From NCBI GenBank assembly GCA_021793215.1, contig JAJYTE010000014.1, forward strand, positions 1-55,104: a DNA stretch of 55,104 bases, in the 5' to 3' direction. This stretch comes from Bacillota bacterium. Lineage in GTDB: Bacteria > Bacillota > Sulfobacillia > JAJZYS01 > JAJYTV01. A program made the translations under genes and the position numbers. The stretch's first letter is position 1. Each line of letters opens with the position of its first letter. The notes under the pieces were generated by a model that was not told where the DNA came from, made no database searches, and saw nothing but the letters and a program-made list of their open reading frames with translations. This document shows, piece after piece, positions 7,583 to 14,754 of this stretch.

Positions 7583-7611
7583 ATTGTATCGGCTGGGCTC
7601 GGATGCGTCAA
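7583..7611 (-). promoter_or_regulatory. sigma-A promoter of the rplU-rsfS operon
   Basis: TTGACG (7611-7606) and TACAAT (7588-7583) with a 17-base spacer on the minus strand, in the short gap after the MBL hydrolase gene. This is one of the best promoter matches in the window. Confidence 0.88.
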
Positions 7612-7625
7612 CGAAACGGCCTGCG

Positions 7626-8438
7626 TTACGCCCGAAGGTGCGCGGCGTAGCGCCGCGCGGAGCGCTCCAGCGACTCCCTGCCGCCAGAAGGGATCGACAG
7701 CCAGGCGCCGTAGATGCGCTCGAACCGCAGGCTCAGGGCGCGCCGCGCGACGTCCTCGACCGTGCTCGCGGGCAGCGGGATCGAGTTCGGGTAGCTGTAC
7801 ATGAAGCTGAGCCACCCGGGGTCCGGTGTCACCTGCAGCGTATCGCCGACGAGCAGTGCGCCCCGGCCCTCGGCCGCGAACGGCACCTCCAGCACCGATG
7901 ACCCCGGGTAGTGGCCGCCGAGGCGAACGAGTCGCAATCCTCCGAAGAGCGTCACCTCGTCGTCTGCGACGAAGTCGATGCGCCCGGACTCCCCCATCAC
8001 GTACGGCCGGTTCTCCGCGTGCAGCACGATCCGCGCGTCGAACTCCTCCGCCCAGACGGGCATGCTCGCGAAGAAGTGCGGATGCGACGAGGCGATCGCC
8101 CGGACACCGCCGAGCGCCCTCACGATCTCGACGCTCGCCGCGTCGGCGAGGCTCAGGGGATCCCATAGGAGGCTGCCTTCCTCGGTGCGCACGAGCACGG
8201 CCCGCTGCCCAATCGCGAAGTCCGGCACCGTCTGGATGCCCATGAGGCCATCCTCGAGCACCTCAAACGCGTTGCGGTGGCTCCGCGAGAGCTGCTCCAT
8301 CGTGAGAAAGACCTGTCCCGTCCGCGGCACGTACTGGCGTTCGTCCTCGCAGACGGGACAGCTGGCCGGCGGGCGCTCCTGCGGGGCGTACATCGTACCG
8401 CAGGTGCTGCAGATGTACCGGTCCACTGGGGACACCAC
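7626..8438 (-). CDS. MBL-fold hydrolase with N-terminal rubredoxin-like zinc ribbon
   Basis: The first 35 residues hold CSTCG and CPVCE pairs, a rubredoxin-like metal knuckle. The rest resembles a metallo-beta-lactamase fold hydrolase: [10 protein letters not shown] replaces the canonical HxHxDH (histidines present, Asp-His pair missing), [11 protein letters not shown] supplies the later histidine, and VGDTLQ supplies the aspartate. The length (270) suits single-domain MBL proteins. The incomplete first motif means catalytic activity cannot be assumed. It lies eight bases downstream of rng and upstream of the rplU promoter. The substrate is unknown. Confidence 0.75.
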   Translation of the reverse strand: MVSPVDRYICSTCGTMYAPQERPPASCPVCEDERQYVPRTGQVFLTMEQLSRSHRNAFEVLEDGLMGIQTVPDFAIGQRAVLVRTEEGSLLWDPLSLADAASVEIVRALGGVRAIASSHPHFFASMPVWAEEFDARIVLHAENRPYVMGESGRIDFVADDEVTLFGGLRLVRLGGHYPGSSVLEVPFAAEGRGALLVGDTLQVTPDPGWLSFMYSYPNSIPLPASTVEDVARRALSLRFERIYGAWLSIPSGGRESLERSARRYAAHLRA

Positions 8439-8445
8439 CTCTCGG

Positions 8446-10176
8446 CTAGGTGACGGAGGGCACCTCGCCCTTCTGGCGGATGAGCCGTGCCCGAGCGAAC
8501 GTGCGGAAGGCCCCTGTTACGTGCACCTTCACTCGCTCCCCCACTAGGCGGCCCGCGCCCTGCACGTCGATGACATAGCCCTCGAGCCGCGCGATGCCGT
8601 CGTCCGGGTTCGACTGGTGCTGCTCCTCGATCCGCAGCTCGATCTCCTGTCCGGGCTGCACCGGGCGCGCCCGGCGCTCGACCTCCTCGCGCGTCCCGAT
8701 CGCGGGCACGCGCATCACCTCGATGCCGAGCTCCTCCGAGCCGCGCACGTAGACCGAGCGCCCGAGCTCCTTCTCGAACTCCCGCAGGTGGGCGCCGCCC
8801 GTGCCGATCAGGAGCGCGGCGACGGCGGGGTTGACCTCGACGAGCACCGCCTCGGCCTGCTCCTTGCGCAGGAGGCTGCGGACGTCGCGGCGCACCTTCT
8901 GCGCCATCGTCTCCTCCGAGAGCACGCGACCGCGCCCGTCGCAATCCGGGCAGGTCCTCAGCAGCATCCCCTCGAGGCCGTGCCCGACCTTCTTGCGCGT
9001 CATCTCGACGAGCCCGAGCTGCGTCAAGCCCAGGATGTGCACCTTGGTGCGGTCACGTCGGACCGCCTCCTCCAGCGTCGACAGCACCTTCTGGCGGTCC
9101 TCCGCCCTGTCCATGTCGATGAAGTCCACCACGATGATCCCGGCGAGATCCCGCAGGCGAATCTGGCGCGCGATCTCCTCGGCCGCCTCGAGGTTCGCGC
9201 GCAGCACGGTCTCCGCGAGGTTGCGGTTGCCGACGAACTTGCCGGTGTTCACGTCGACGACGGTCAGGGCCTCGGTCTGGTCGATCACGAGGTAGCCGCC
9301 GCAGTGCAGCCAGACCTTGCGCCGGATCGCCTTCTCGATCTCCGGCTCCAGGTTGAACGCGTCGAACAGGCTCGCGCTCTTGTTCGGCCAGAGGCGGATG
9401 CGCTGGCGCAGCTCGGTCGACATCGTGTCGGCGAGCTCCACGACCCGCTCGTACTCCTCCTTGTTGTCGATCCAGACGTGCTCGACCTCATCGGTGAGCA
9501 TGTCGCGCACGATGCGGAATGTCAGGCCAATGTCCTTGTGCAGCACCGCCGGCGCGTTCATCACCTGCGAACGGCGCTGGATGCGGCTCCAGAGGTGCTT
9601 TAGGAACTCCATGTCCTGCTGCAGTTCCTCGTCGGGGCGTCCCTCGGCGACCGTACGCACGATCACCCCGGCTCCTTCCGGCTTCGACGCCTCGGCGAAC
9701 GCCTTTAGCCGGGCGCGCTCCCGCTCGTCGGTGATGCGACGTGAAACGCCGATGAAGTCGTTCATTGGCGTCAGCACGATGTAGCGGCCCGGCAGGCTGA
9801 CGTTCGTCGTCACCCGGGCGCCCTTCGTGCCGATCGCCTCCTTGACGACCTGCACCATGATCTCCTGCTTCGAGCGCACGACGTCGTCGATGTTCACAAA
9901 CTTGCGCGAACTCTTCTGCTGCTCCTCGACGCCGTCCTCTTCCTCGTACAGTGCGATCGCGTCCCCGACGTGCAGGAACGCGTTCTTCTCCAGCCCGATC
10001 GCGATGAACGCGGCCTCCATCCCCGGCAGGACGTTCTCCACCCTGCCCTTGTAGATGTTGCCGACCGCGCGCTGGTGGATTGGACGCTCCACCAGAAGTT
10101 CAACGAGCTCACCGTCCTCGAGGATCGCTGCGCGCGTCTCGAGCGGCTCTACATTCACCAATATTTCGCGGCGCAC
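8446..10176 (-). CDS. rng: Ribonuclease G/E family endoribonuclease
   Basis: Single-strand endoribonuclease of the RNase E/G family involved in rRNA maturation and mRNA turnover. The 576 residues show an S1 RNA-binding domain (about 38-120, with GNIYKGRVENVLPGMEAAFI), the 5'-sensor and RNase H-like core, the catalytic metal aspartates in VDVNTGKF and VVDFIDM, and the zinc-link CPDCDGRG. The last about 65 residues (from EIELRIEEQHQSNPD to ARARLI) form a TRAM-like beta barrel, an addition not present in E. coli RNase G. Start GTG at 10176 after GGGAGTG. A clear promoter lies inside the end of the preceding small gene. Confidence 0.94.
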   Translation of the reverse strand: MRREILVNVEPLETRAAILEDGELVELLVERPIHQRAVGNIYKGRVENVLPGMEAAFIAIGLEKNAFLHVGDAIALYEEEDGVEEQQKSSRKFVNIDDVVRSKQEIMVQVVKEAIGTKGARVTTNVSLPGRYIVLTPMNDFIGVSRRITDERERARLKAFAEASKPEGAGVIVRTVAEGRPDEELQQDMEFLKHLWSRIQRRSQVMNAPAVLHKDIGLTFRIVRDMLTDEVEHVWIDNKEEYERVVELADTMSTELRQRIRLWPNKSASLFDAFNLEPEIEKAIRRKVWLHCGGYLVIDQTEALTVVDVNTGKFVGNRNLAETVLRANLEAAEEIARQIRLRDLAGIIVVDFIDMDRAEDRQKVLSTLEEAVRRDRTKVHILGLTQLGLVEMTRKKVGHGLEGMLLRTCPDCDGRGRVLSEETMAQKVRRDVRSLLRKEQAEAVLVEVNPAVAALLIGTGGAHLREFEKELGRSVYVRGSEELGIEVMRVPAIGTREEVERRARPVQPGQEIELRIEEQHQSNPDDGIARLEGYVIDVQGAGRLVGERVKVHVTGAFRTFARARLIRQKGEVPSVT

Positions 10177-10237
10177 CGCTTGTCTTCACTCCCAAAAGGC
10201 CGCCCCCACCCAAGGTGAAGGACCCAAACTTGTTTGG

Positions 10238-10426
10238 TTAAGTATACGAAGGGTCGTCGGGATTGGCAAGCGCCTGCAGCCCGCTGCCGCCGCACTCCCA
10301 GCAGTGGCCGCTGCCGTGGCATCCGTCGCAGAGCGTGGTGTCGCCCCAGGGAGGCGATACAACGCCGCGCCCCTGGCACTGCGAGCAGACACCCCGACCG
10401 AGACAGGCCGAACACGGCTGCGCCAC
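10238..10426 (-). CDS. Small zinc-finger protein with four CxxCxGxG motifs
   Basis: A 62-residue protein made of four CxxCxGxG units (CSACLGRG, CSQCQGRG, CDGCHGSG, CWECGGSG), the exact arrangement of the DnaJ central zinc-binding domain without any J or substrate-binding domain. GTG start at 10426, six bases after GGAGGG. Such stand-alone DnaJ-type zinc domains can bind unfolded protein or RNA complexes; the function here is unknown. It lies between spoIVFB and rng; the rng promoter overlaps its 3' end. Confidence 0.8.
   Translation of the reverse strand: MAQPCSACLGRGVCSQCQGRGVVSPPWGDTTLCDGCHGSGHCWECGGSGLQALANPDDPSYT
10241..10269 (-). promoter_or_regulatory. sigma-A promoter for rng
   Basis: TTGCCA (10269-10264) and TATACT (10246-10241) with a 17-base spacer on the minus strand, lying within the last codons of the small zinc-finger gene. 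Confidence 0.75.
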
Positions 10427-10468
10427 CGGAATCCCTCCGGGGCAAAGGATGCCCGCGGCGCACGGACC

Positions 10469-11338
10469 CTAACCGTCATGGCGCTCGCGCACCACATCCC
10501 CGAGTGTGCGCTCCAGTTCGCCGCGCTCCGCCGCGCGGTAGATCGCGCGGTCATCGAGCGTGCCGAGCATGCGATCGCGGTCGTAGACGTAGACCCGGTG
10601 CGCGCGCCGGCCGAACAGCCGCGAGAGTACGTGGCGGATCTGGGCAGCTTCTCCCGCCGCGAGCGACTGCAGCGGCAGGATGCCGCCGGCGCGCAGTTCC
10701 TCCTGGCCGCGCAGCCAGAGCGCCCAGCGCGCGAGCGGCACGCGCGCCGCCTCGCGGCGCTGCGCGGAGTAGATGACCACGGAGAGCACCGCGAGCTGCC
10801 AGCCCGGAAAGCCGAGCAGCTGCAGGACGCCCCCCGCCGCAAGGAGCAGAAGGCAGATGAGTCCCGTCATCTGCAGCGCGGCCGATGACGCGCGCGAGAA
10901 ACCGAGGCGGCGGCTCAAGGCGGCACGCACGACCCGACCGCCGTCGAGCGGGAAGGCGGGCAGGAGGTTCACCGCGAGCATCGCGAGGTTCGCGTCGACG
11001 ATCATGCGCACCCGACCCGCGTCCGCAAACCCCAGCCGCCAGAGCGCCGTCGCCGCGGCGAGCGCAACGAGGTTTGCGAGCGGGCCGGCCGCCGCGATCA
11101 CCGCCTCGCCAAGCGCGCCCGAAAGCTCGATGCCGGGAATGTCGGCCCTGCCGCCGAAGGGGTAGAGCTCGACGCGCTCCATCTCGTAGCCGAGCGCGCG
11201 CGCCGCCGTGGCGTGCGCCGCTTCGTGCAGGAGCAACGAGACGACGTACACGACCGTCTGGGTTGCCTGGCCGAGGCCGATGCCGAGCGCGATCAGCGCG
11301 ATCAGCAGCGGATGGACGCGCGGCAGACGCAGCCTCAT
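10469..11338 (-). CDS. spoIVFB: SpoIVFB-type intramembrane metalloprotease
   Basis: Site-2 protease that in Bacillus cuts pro-sigma-K in the mother-cell membrane around the forespore. The 289-residue protein has the zinc motif HEAAH within a transmembrane helix (LLLHEAAHATAA), the second metal motif NLLPAFPLDGGRV, several hydrophobic helices in residues 8-200, and a C-terminal CBS-like region that in B. subtilis senses ATP. The ATG at 11338 overlaps the spoIVFA stop. Identity is supported by family motifs plus the SpoIVFA-like partner directly upstream. Confidence 0.92.
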   Translation of the reverse strand: MRLRLPRVHPLLIALIALGIGLGQATQTVVYVVSLLLHEAAHATAARALGYEMERVELYPFGGRADIPGIELSGALGEAVIAAAGPLANLVALAAATALWRLGFADAGRVRMIVDANLAMLAVNLLPAFPLDGGRVVRAALSRRLGFSRASSAALQMTGLICLLLLAAGGVLQLLGFPGWQLAVLSVVIYSAQRREAARVPLARWALWLRGQEELRAGGILPLQSLAAGEAAQIRHVLSRLFGRRAHRVYVYDRDRMLGTLDDRAIYRAAERGELERTLGDVVRERHDG

Positions 11339-11865
11339 GGACTGCCCAGCAGCGTCAGCACCGAGGTCGGCTTGCCGCCGCGGCGCGCCTGCAGGAGAAC
11401 CGCCGGCGTCTGCCCGGGACCGAAGTGCGGAATCTCGCCCAGCGTCTCGCCCGCCCGCACCACTTGCCCCTTGTGCACGTAGGCCGGCCCCACGTGGCCG
11501 TAGACGAGCGTGAGCCCCTTCCCGGAGATGACGATGTCGACGCCCGGCGCGTCCGCGGGCATCGACTGGACCGTGCCAGCGGAGGCGGCGCGCACCAGCG
11601 TACCGCTCGGCGCGGCGATCGTGATGCCGCCCTTGGCGGCGGGTGCAATCGTGCCCGTGAGCGGCCAGCGCAGCGCCCCGCCATTCGCACTGCTCGGGTG
11701 CGTCGGGGCCCCCGCCGCGATGGTCGTCGGAACGCTGTCGAGCGAGATGTAGGTGTGCAGGACGCGCCGGACCGATGCGGCGGCACTCCCCGTGGCGTGC
11801 GCCGCCCAGAAGACTCCGACCGCGAGCACGACCGCCGCCGCGATGCGCACCGCAAGCTTGCCCAC
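11335..11865 (-). CDS. spoIVFA: SpoIVFA-like membrane-anchored M23 peptidase-fold protein
   Basis: In Bacillus SpoIVFA scaffolds and restrains SpoIVFB together with BofA. The 176-residue product has one N-terminal membrane helix (about residues 5-25) and a C-terminal LytM/M23 fold (LTGTIAPAAKGGITIAAPSG ... VYGHVGPAYVHKGQVV). The start is the GTG at 11865 with GAGGTG seven bases upstream. The family's zinc ligands are incomplete: YGHVG keeps one histidine but not the HxH pair, as expected for a non-enzymatic SpoIVFA. It is shorter than B. subtilis SpoIVFA (264 residues), lacking much of the linker. Confidence 0.85.
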   Translation of the reverse strand: MGKLAVRIAAAVVLAVGVFWAAHATGSAAASVRRVLHTYISLDSVPTTIAAGAPTHPSSANGGALRWPLTGTIAPAAKGGITIAAPSGTLVRAASAGTVQSMPADAPGVDIVISGKGLTLVYGHVGPAYVHKGQVVRAGETLGEIPHFGPGQTPAVLLQARRGGKPTSVLTLLGSP

Positions 11866-12013
11866 GTGGCCACACCTCACGAGCAGGCTTATGCGCGAGC
11901 CTGTCCCGCGATGCACCTTGGGTCGCCCGCGGCGACCGCGAAGGCATTCCCTTGCTCGCCGGGTGGCGGCACCGTTGCGGTTTTCCCAGCCCCGTTTCCG
12001 AAGCCTTCCCGGC

Positions 12014-13141
12014 TCAGGCGCGGAAGGTCAGTTGGCCAGGATGCAGCCGCAGGTTGAGCAAGAGGCCGATGGCGAGGAAGTCCGTGAGGATCGAGGAACC
12101 TCCGTAGCTCAGGAACGGCAGCGGCACGCCGACGACGGGCATGACGCCCATCGCCATGCCCGCGTTCATCAGAACCTGCACCGCGAGCATCGTCACGAGA
12201 CCAGCCCCGAGCAGCGCGCCGAAGGGATCCCGCACCTCGCTGACGATGTTCAGGCCGCGCCACACGAGCACGAGGTAGAGGAAGATCAGCGCCGCGCCGC
12301 CGGCGAAGCCGAAATCGAGCGCCACGACGGCGAAGATGAAGTCGGTCGCATGCTCCGGGAGAAACGTGAGGATCGCCTGGTTCGAGTGGATGCCGAGTCC
12401 CGTCATGCCGCCGGAACCGATCGAGACGAGCGACTGGATGATGTTGTAGCCGCTGCCCGTTGGGTCGACGTTCGGGTTCAGGAAGACGAGCAGGCGCTTG
12501 AGTTGGTAGGCGTGGATCAGCGGCAGCGGCACGTGGAAGTTGAGATGGGCGTAGATCCAAAGCACCACCAGCGCGAAACCTCCGCCGAAGAGCAGCAGGA
12601 GGTGCCAGATGCGCGCGCCCGCCATGAACAGCATCACTACCAGGATCGCGACGAAGATCAGGGCCGTCCCGAGGTCTGGCTGCCTGAAGACCAGCGCGGC
12701 CGGCAACGCGGCGTACGCGATCGGAACGATCAGGTCCCGCATGCGCGTGAGGCGCCTACGACGGCTCAGGAGCTGGGCGAGGCCCACCACGAGCGCCAGC
12801 TTCGCGAACTCGGAGGGCTGCAGCTGAAAGGGACCGAGGGCGATCCAGCGCTGCGCACCGAGCGCACTGTGGCCGTGGACCAGAACCGCGAGCAGCAGAA
12901 GGACGCTGAAGCCGAAGATGTAGTGCGCGTAGGGCTGCAGGTCCCGGTAGTTGATCGAGGCGACGACCGCCATGAGGAGCGTGCCGAGGATCAGCCACTG
13001 CACCTGGTGCTGCACGTAGTAGAGCGGACTTCCGGTCACATCCATCTGCGTCGCCGAGCCAATGACGACGAGGGAGCCGACACTCAGCAGCGCGACGACC
13101 AGAAGGAGGCCGAAGTCGACCCGAAGCAGTCGCGCCACCAC
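12014..13141 (-). CDS. rodA: SEDS-family peptidoglycan polymerase RodA
   Basis: Glycan-chain polymerase of the elongasome; its partner transpeptidase is the PBP2 encoded at 14755. The 375 residues contain about ten membrane helices, GAQRWIALGPFQLQPSEFAKL (the SEDS signature), FRQPDLGTALI with the essential aspartate, and GVPLPFLSYGGSS near the C-terminus. Start GTG at 13141. It lies downstream of the minE hairpin; TAGAAT at 13171-13166 is a possible -10 element without a good -35. Confidence 0.93.
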   Translation of the reverse strand: MVARLLRVDFGLLLVVALLSVGSLVVIGSATQMDVTGSPLYYVQHQVQWLILGTLLMAVVASINYRDLQPYAHYIFGFSVLLLLAVLVHGHSALGAQRWIALGPFQLQPSEFAKLALVVGLAQLLSRRRRLTRMRDLIVPIAYAALPAALVFRQPDLGTALIFVAILVVMLFMAGARIWHLLLLFGGGFALVVLWIYAHLNFHVPLPLIHAYQLKRLLVFLNPNVDPTGSGYNIIQSLVSIGSGGMTGLGIHSNQAILTFLPEHATDFIFAVVALDFGFAGGAALIFLYLVLVWRGLNIVSEVRDPFGALLGAGLVTMLAVQVLMNAGMAMGVMPVVGVPLPFLSYGGSSILTDFLAIGLLLNLRLHPGQLTFRA

Positions 13142-13177
13142 GAAGCCCCCTTCGCAAGTGCATCCATTCTAGCATGC

Positions 13178-13206
13178 AAGGCGCCTGCTCATTGAGCAGG
13201 CGCCTT
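13178..13206. terminator. Palindromic terminator after minE
   Basis: A perfect 14-bp inverted repeat (aaggcgcctgctca / tgagcaggcgcctt) with a one-base loop lies immediately downstream of the minE stop codon and before rodA. The T-run is poor on the minus strand. It may end the mre-min transcript or let part of it read into rodA. Confidence 0.65.
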
Positions 13207-13208
13207 TG

Positions 13209-13463
13209 TCAATTGTTGCCCGGCCGTCGCCCTCTCCGCACCTGTTTCACCGGTATGTTCGCGATCAGCGCCACGTGGTCGTCTACGGATTGCAACTGGA
13301 AGTCGGCGCCGGACTGCCCCACCTCCATGTACTCGCTCACGACGCGCATCAGGTCGTCGCGCAGGTTCGACATGAAGTCGGGCGAGGTGTCGGCGCGGTC
13401 GTGCACCAGCACGTTGCGCAGTCGATCCTTGGCGATCTGTTTCGAGCTATTTCTCATCCACAT
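13209..13463 (-). CDS. minE: Cell division topological specificity factor MinE
   Basis: MinE stimulates the MinD ATPase and drives Min oscillation. The 84-residue product has the basic anti-MinCD helix (SSKQIAKDRLRNVLVHDRAD), the linker FMSNLRDDLMRVVSEYMEV and the final beta strand LIANIPVKQ. The ATG at 13463 is seven bases after GAGGAG; five upstream codons remain open but overlap this site. It directly follows minD. Bacillus subtilis has no MinE (it uses MinJ and DivIVA), so this arrangement is closer to Clostridia and Gram-negatives. Confidence 0.93.
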   Translation of the reverse strand: MWMRNSSKQIAKDRLRNVLVHDRADTSPDFMSNLRDDLMRVVSEYMEVGQSGADFQLQSVDDHVALIANIPVKQVRRGRRPGNN

Positions 13464-13474
13464 GGCGTTACTCC

Positions 13475-14269
13475 TCAAGCCTGCCCGAACATTCGGCGCA
13501 GGCGGTCGAGGAACCCCGAGTTTGCGTCGAGGTCCATGAAGGGCACTTCCTCGCCGGCAATCCGGCGGGCGATGTTGCGGTACGCCTCTCCGGCGCGCGA
13601 CCCCTGGATGAGGGCGGCGGGTTCGCCGCGGTTCGTCGTGACGACGATCTGCTCGTCCTCGGGGACGACGCCGATGAGGTCGATCGCGAGGATGTCGATG
13701 ATGTCCTCGACGCTCATCATGTCGCCCCTGCGGACCATCTGCGGCCGCAGCCGGTTGACGATCAGCTTGGCGGGGGGGATCTCCGCCGCCTCCAGCAGGC
13801 CGATGATCCGGTCGGCGTCGCGGACCGACGCGACCTCGGGCGTCGCCACGATCAGCGCGCGGTCGACGCCGGCGATCGCGTTCTTGAAGCCCTGCTCGAT
13901 GCCCGCCGGGCTGTCTATCAGCACGAACTCGAACTCCTGACGGAGTTCCTGCGTCAGTTCGCGCATCTGCTCCGGCGTCACCGACGTCTTGTCCTTCGTC
14001 TGCGCGGCGGGGAGAAGGTGCAGCCCCTCGAGCCGCTTGTCCCGGATCAGGGCCTGGCGCAGCCGGCAGAATCCCTCGACGACGTCGACGAGGTCGTACA
14101 CGATCCGATTCTCGAGTCCCAGCACGACGTCGAGGTTGCGCAGCCCGATGTCGGCGTCCACCAGGCAGACGCGGGCTCCCGATTGGGCCAGAGCCGTGCC
14201 GAGATTCGCTGTGGTCGTGGTCTTGCCGACCCCACCCTTTCCGGACGTGACGACGATGACCTCACCCAC
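13475..14269 (-). CDS. minD: Septum site-determining ATPase MinD
   Basis: ParA/MinD-type ATPase that carries MinC to the membrane. The 264 residues show the deviant Walker A KGGVGKTTTTANL, VLIDSPAGIEQGF (Walker B and switch II), the NRLRPQMV segment, and the amphipathic membrane-targeting helix FLDRLRRMFGQA at the C-terminus. Its start overlaps the end of minC by eight bases. Confidence 0.97.
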   Translation of the reverse strand: MGEVIVVTSGKGGVGKTTTTANLGTALAQSGARVCLVDADIGLRNLDVVLGLENRIVYDLVDVVEGFCRLRQALIRDKRLEGLHLLPAAQTKDKTSVTPEQMRELTQELRQEFEFVLIDSPAGIEQGFKNAIAGVDRALIVATPEVASVRDADRIIGLLEAAEIPPAKLIVNRLRPQMVRRGDMMSVEDIIDILAIDLIGVVPEDEQIVVTTNRGEPAALIQGSRAGEAYRNIARRIAGEEVPFMDLDANSGFLDRLRRMFGQA

Positions 14270-14732
14270 GGGGTACCCTCCCGTCTTCTCGATCCGCTCG
14301 CTCGATCACAACTTGTCCGCCTTCGATCCGCGCAACCTCCGGCGCGAACGCGGGCGCCTCCCCGCGGTCGGGCGAACGCGCGATCATGCGTCCGATGCGC
14401 AGCTGCACGGGCTCGAGCCGCCACGCGCAGACGCGGGCCGTCTCCGCCCCCGCGGCTCCCGCGTGGACAACGCCGCGCAGGTGTCCGAAGACGAGCACAT
14501 CTCCTCCGGCCACGATCTCGGCCCCGGCGTTCACGTCACCGAACACCACGACGCTCCCGTCGTGGTCGACCCGCTGACCGGCGCGCAGGGTCCGACGCAC
14601 GTAGAGGGCGTCGCGACTCGCGCCGTCGGTCTTTCGTTCAAGCACGGCATGCGAAACGGTGGTCACCCCCGGACACACAGCCGTTTCGCGTGCCGTCAGT
14701 CCATTTCCTGCCGTAGGGAACGGGTTTCGCAC
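14262..14732 (-). CDS. minC: MinC, C-terminal domain only
   Basis: MinC inhibits FtsZ assembly. The 156 residues contain only the C-terminal beta-helix domain that dimerises and binds MinD: RRTLRAGQRVDHDGSVVVFG, VNAGAEIVAGGDVLVFGHL and GRVxAG-like VVHAGAAG followed by LEPVQLRIG. The about 100-residue N-terminal FtsZ-inhibiting domain is missing; only about 45 unrelated residues precede the beta helix. The gene begins 22 bases after the pbp2 stop, so there is no room for the missing domain. Either the start is misplaced by an undetected frameshift inside pbp2's tail or this lineage uses a short MinC. Confidence 0.88.
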   Translation of the reverse strand: MRNPFPTAGNGLTARETAVCPGVTTVSHAVLERKTDGASRDALYVRRTLRAGQRVDHDGSVVVFGDVNAGAEIVAGGDVLVFGHLRGVVHAGAAGAETARVCAWRLEPVQLRIGRMIARSPDRGEAPAFAPEVARIEGGQVVIERADREDGRVPRG

Positions 14733-14754
14733 GACGCCGTTCTACTGCACTCGA

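Noticed and set aside
11753-13195. A 480-residue plus-strand open frame opposite rodA and neighbours
   Set aside because: Antisense to clear rodA; the translation is rich in Arg, Glu, His and Asp with no conserved motif, typical of a GC-driven shadow frame.
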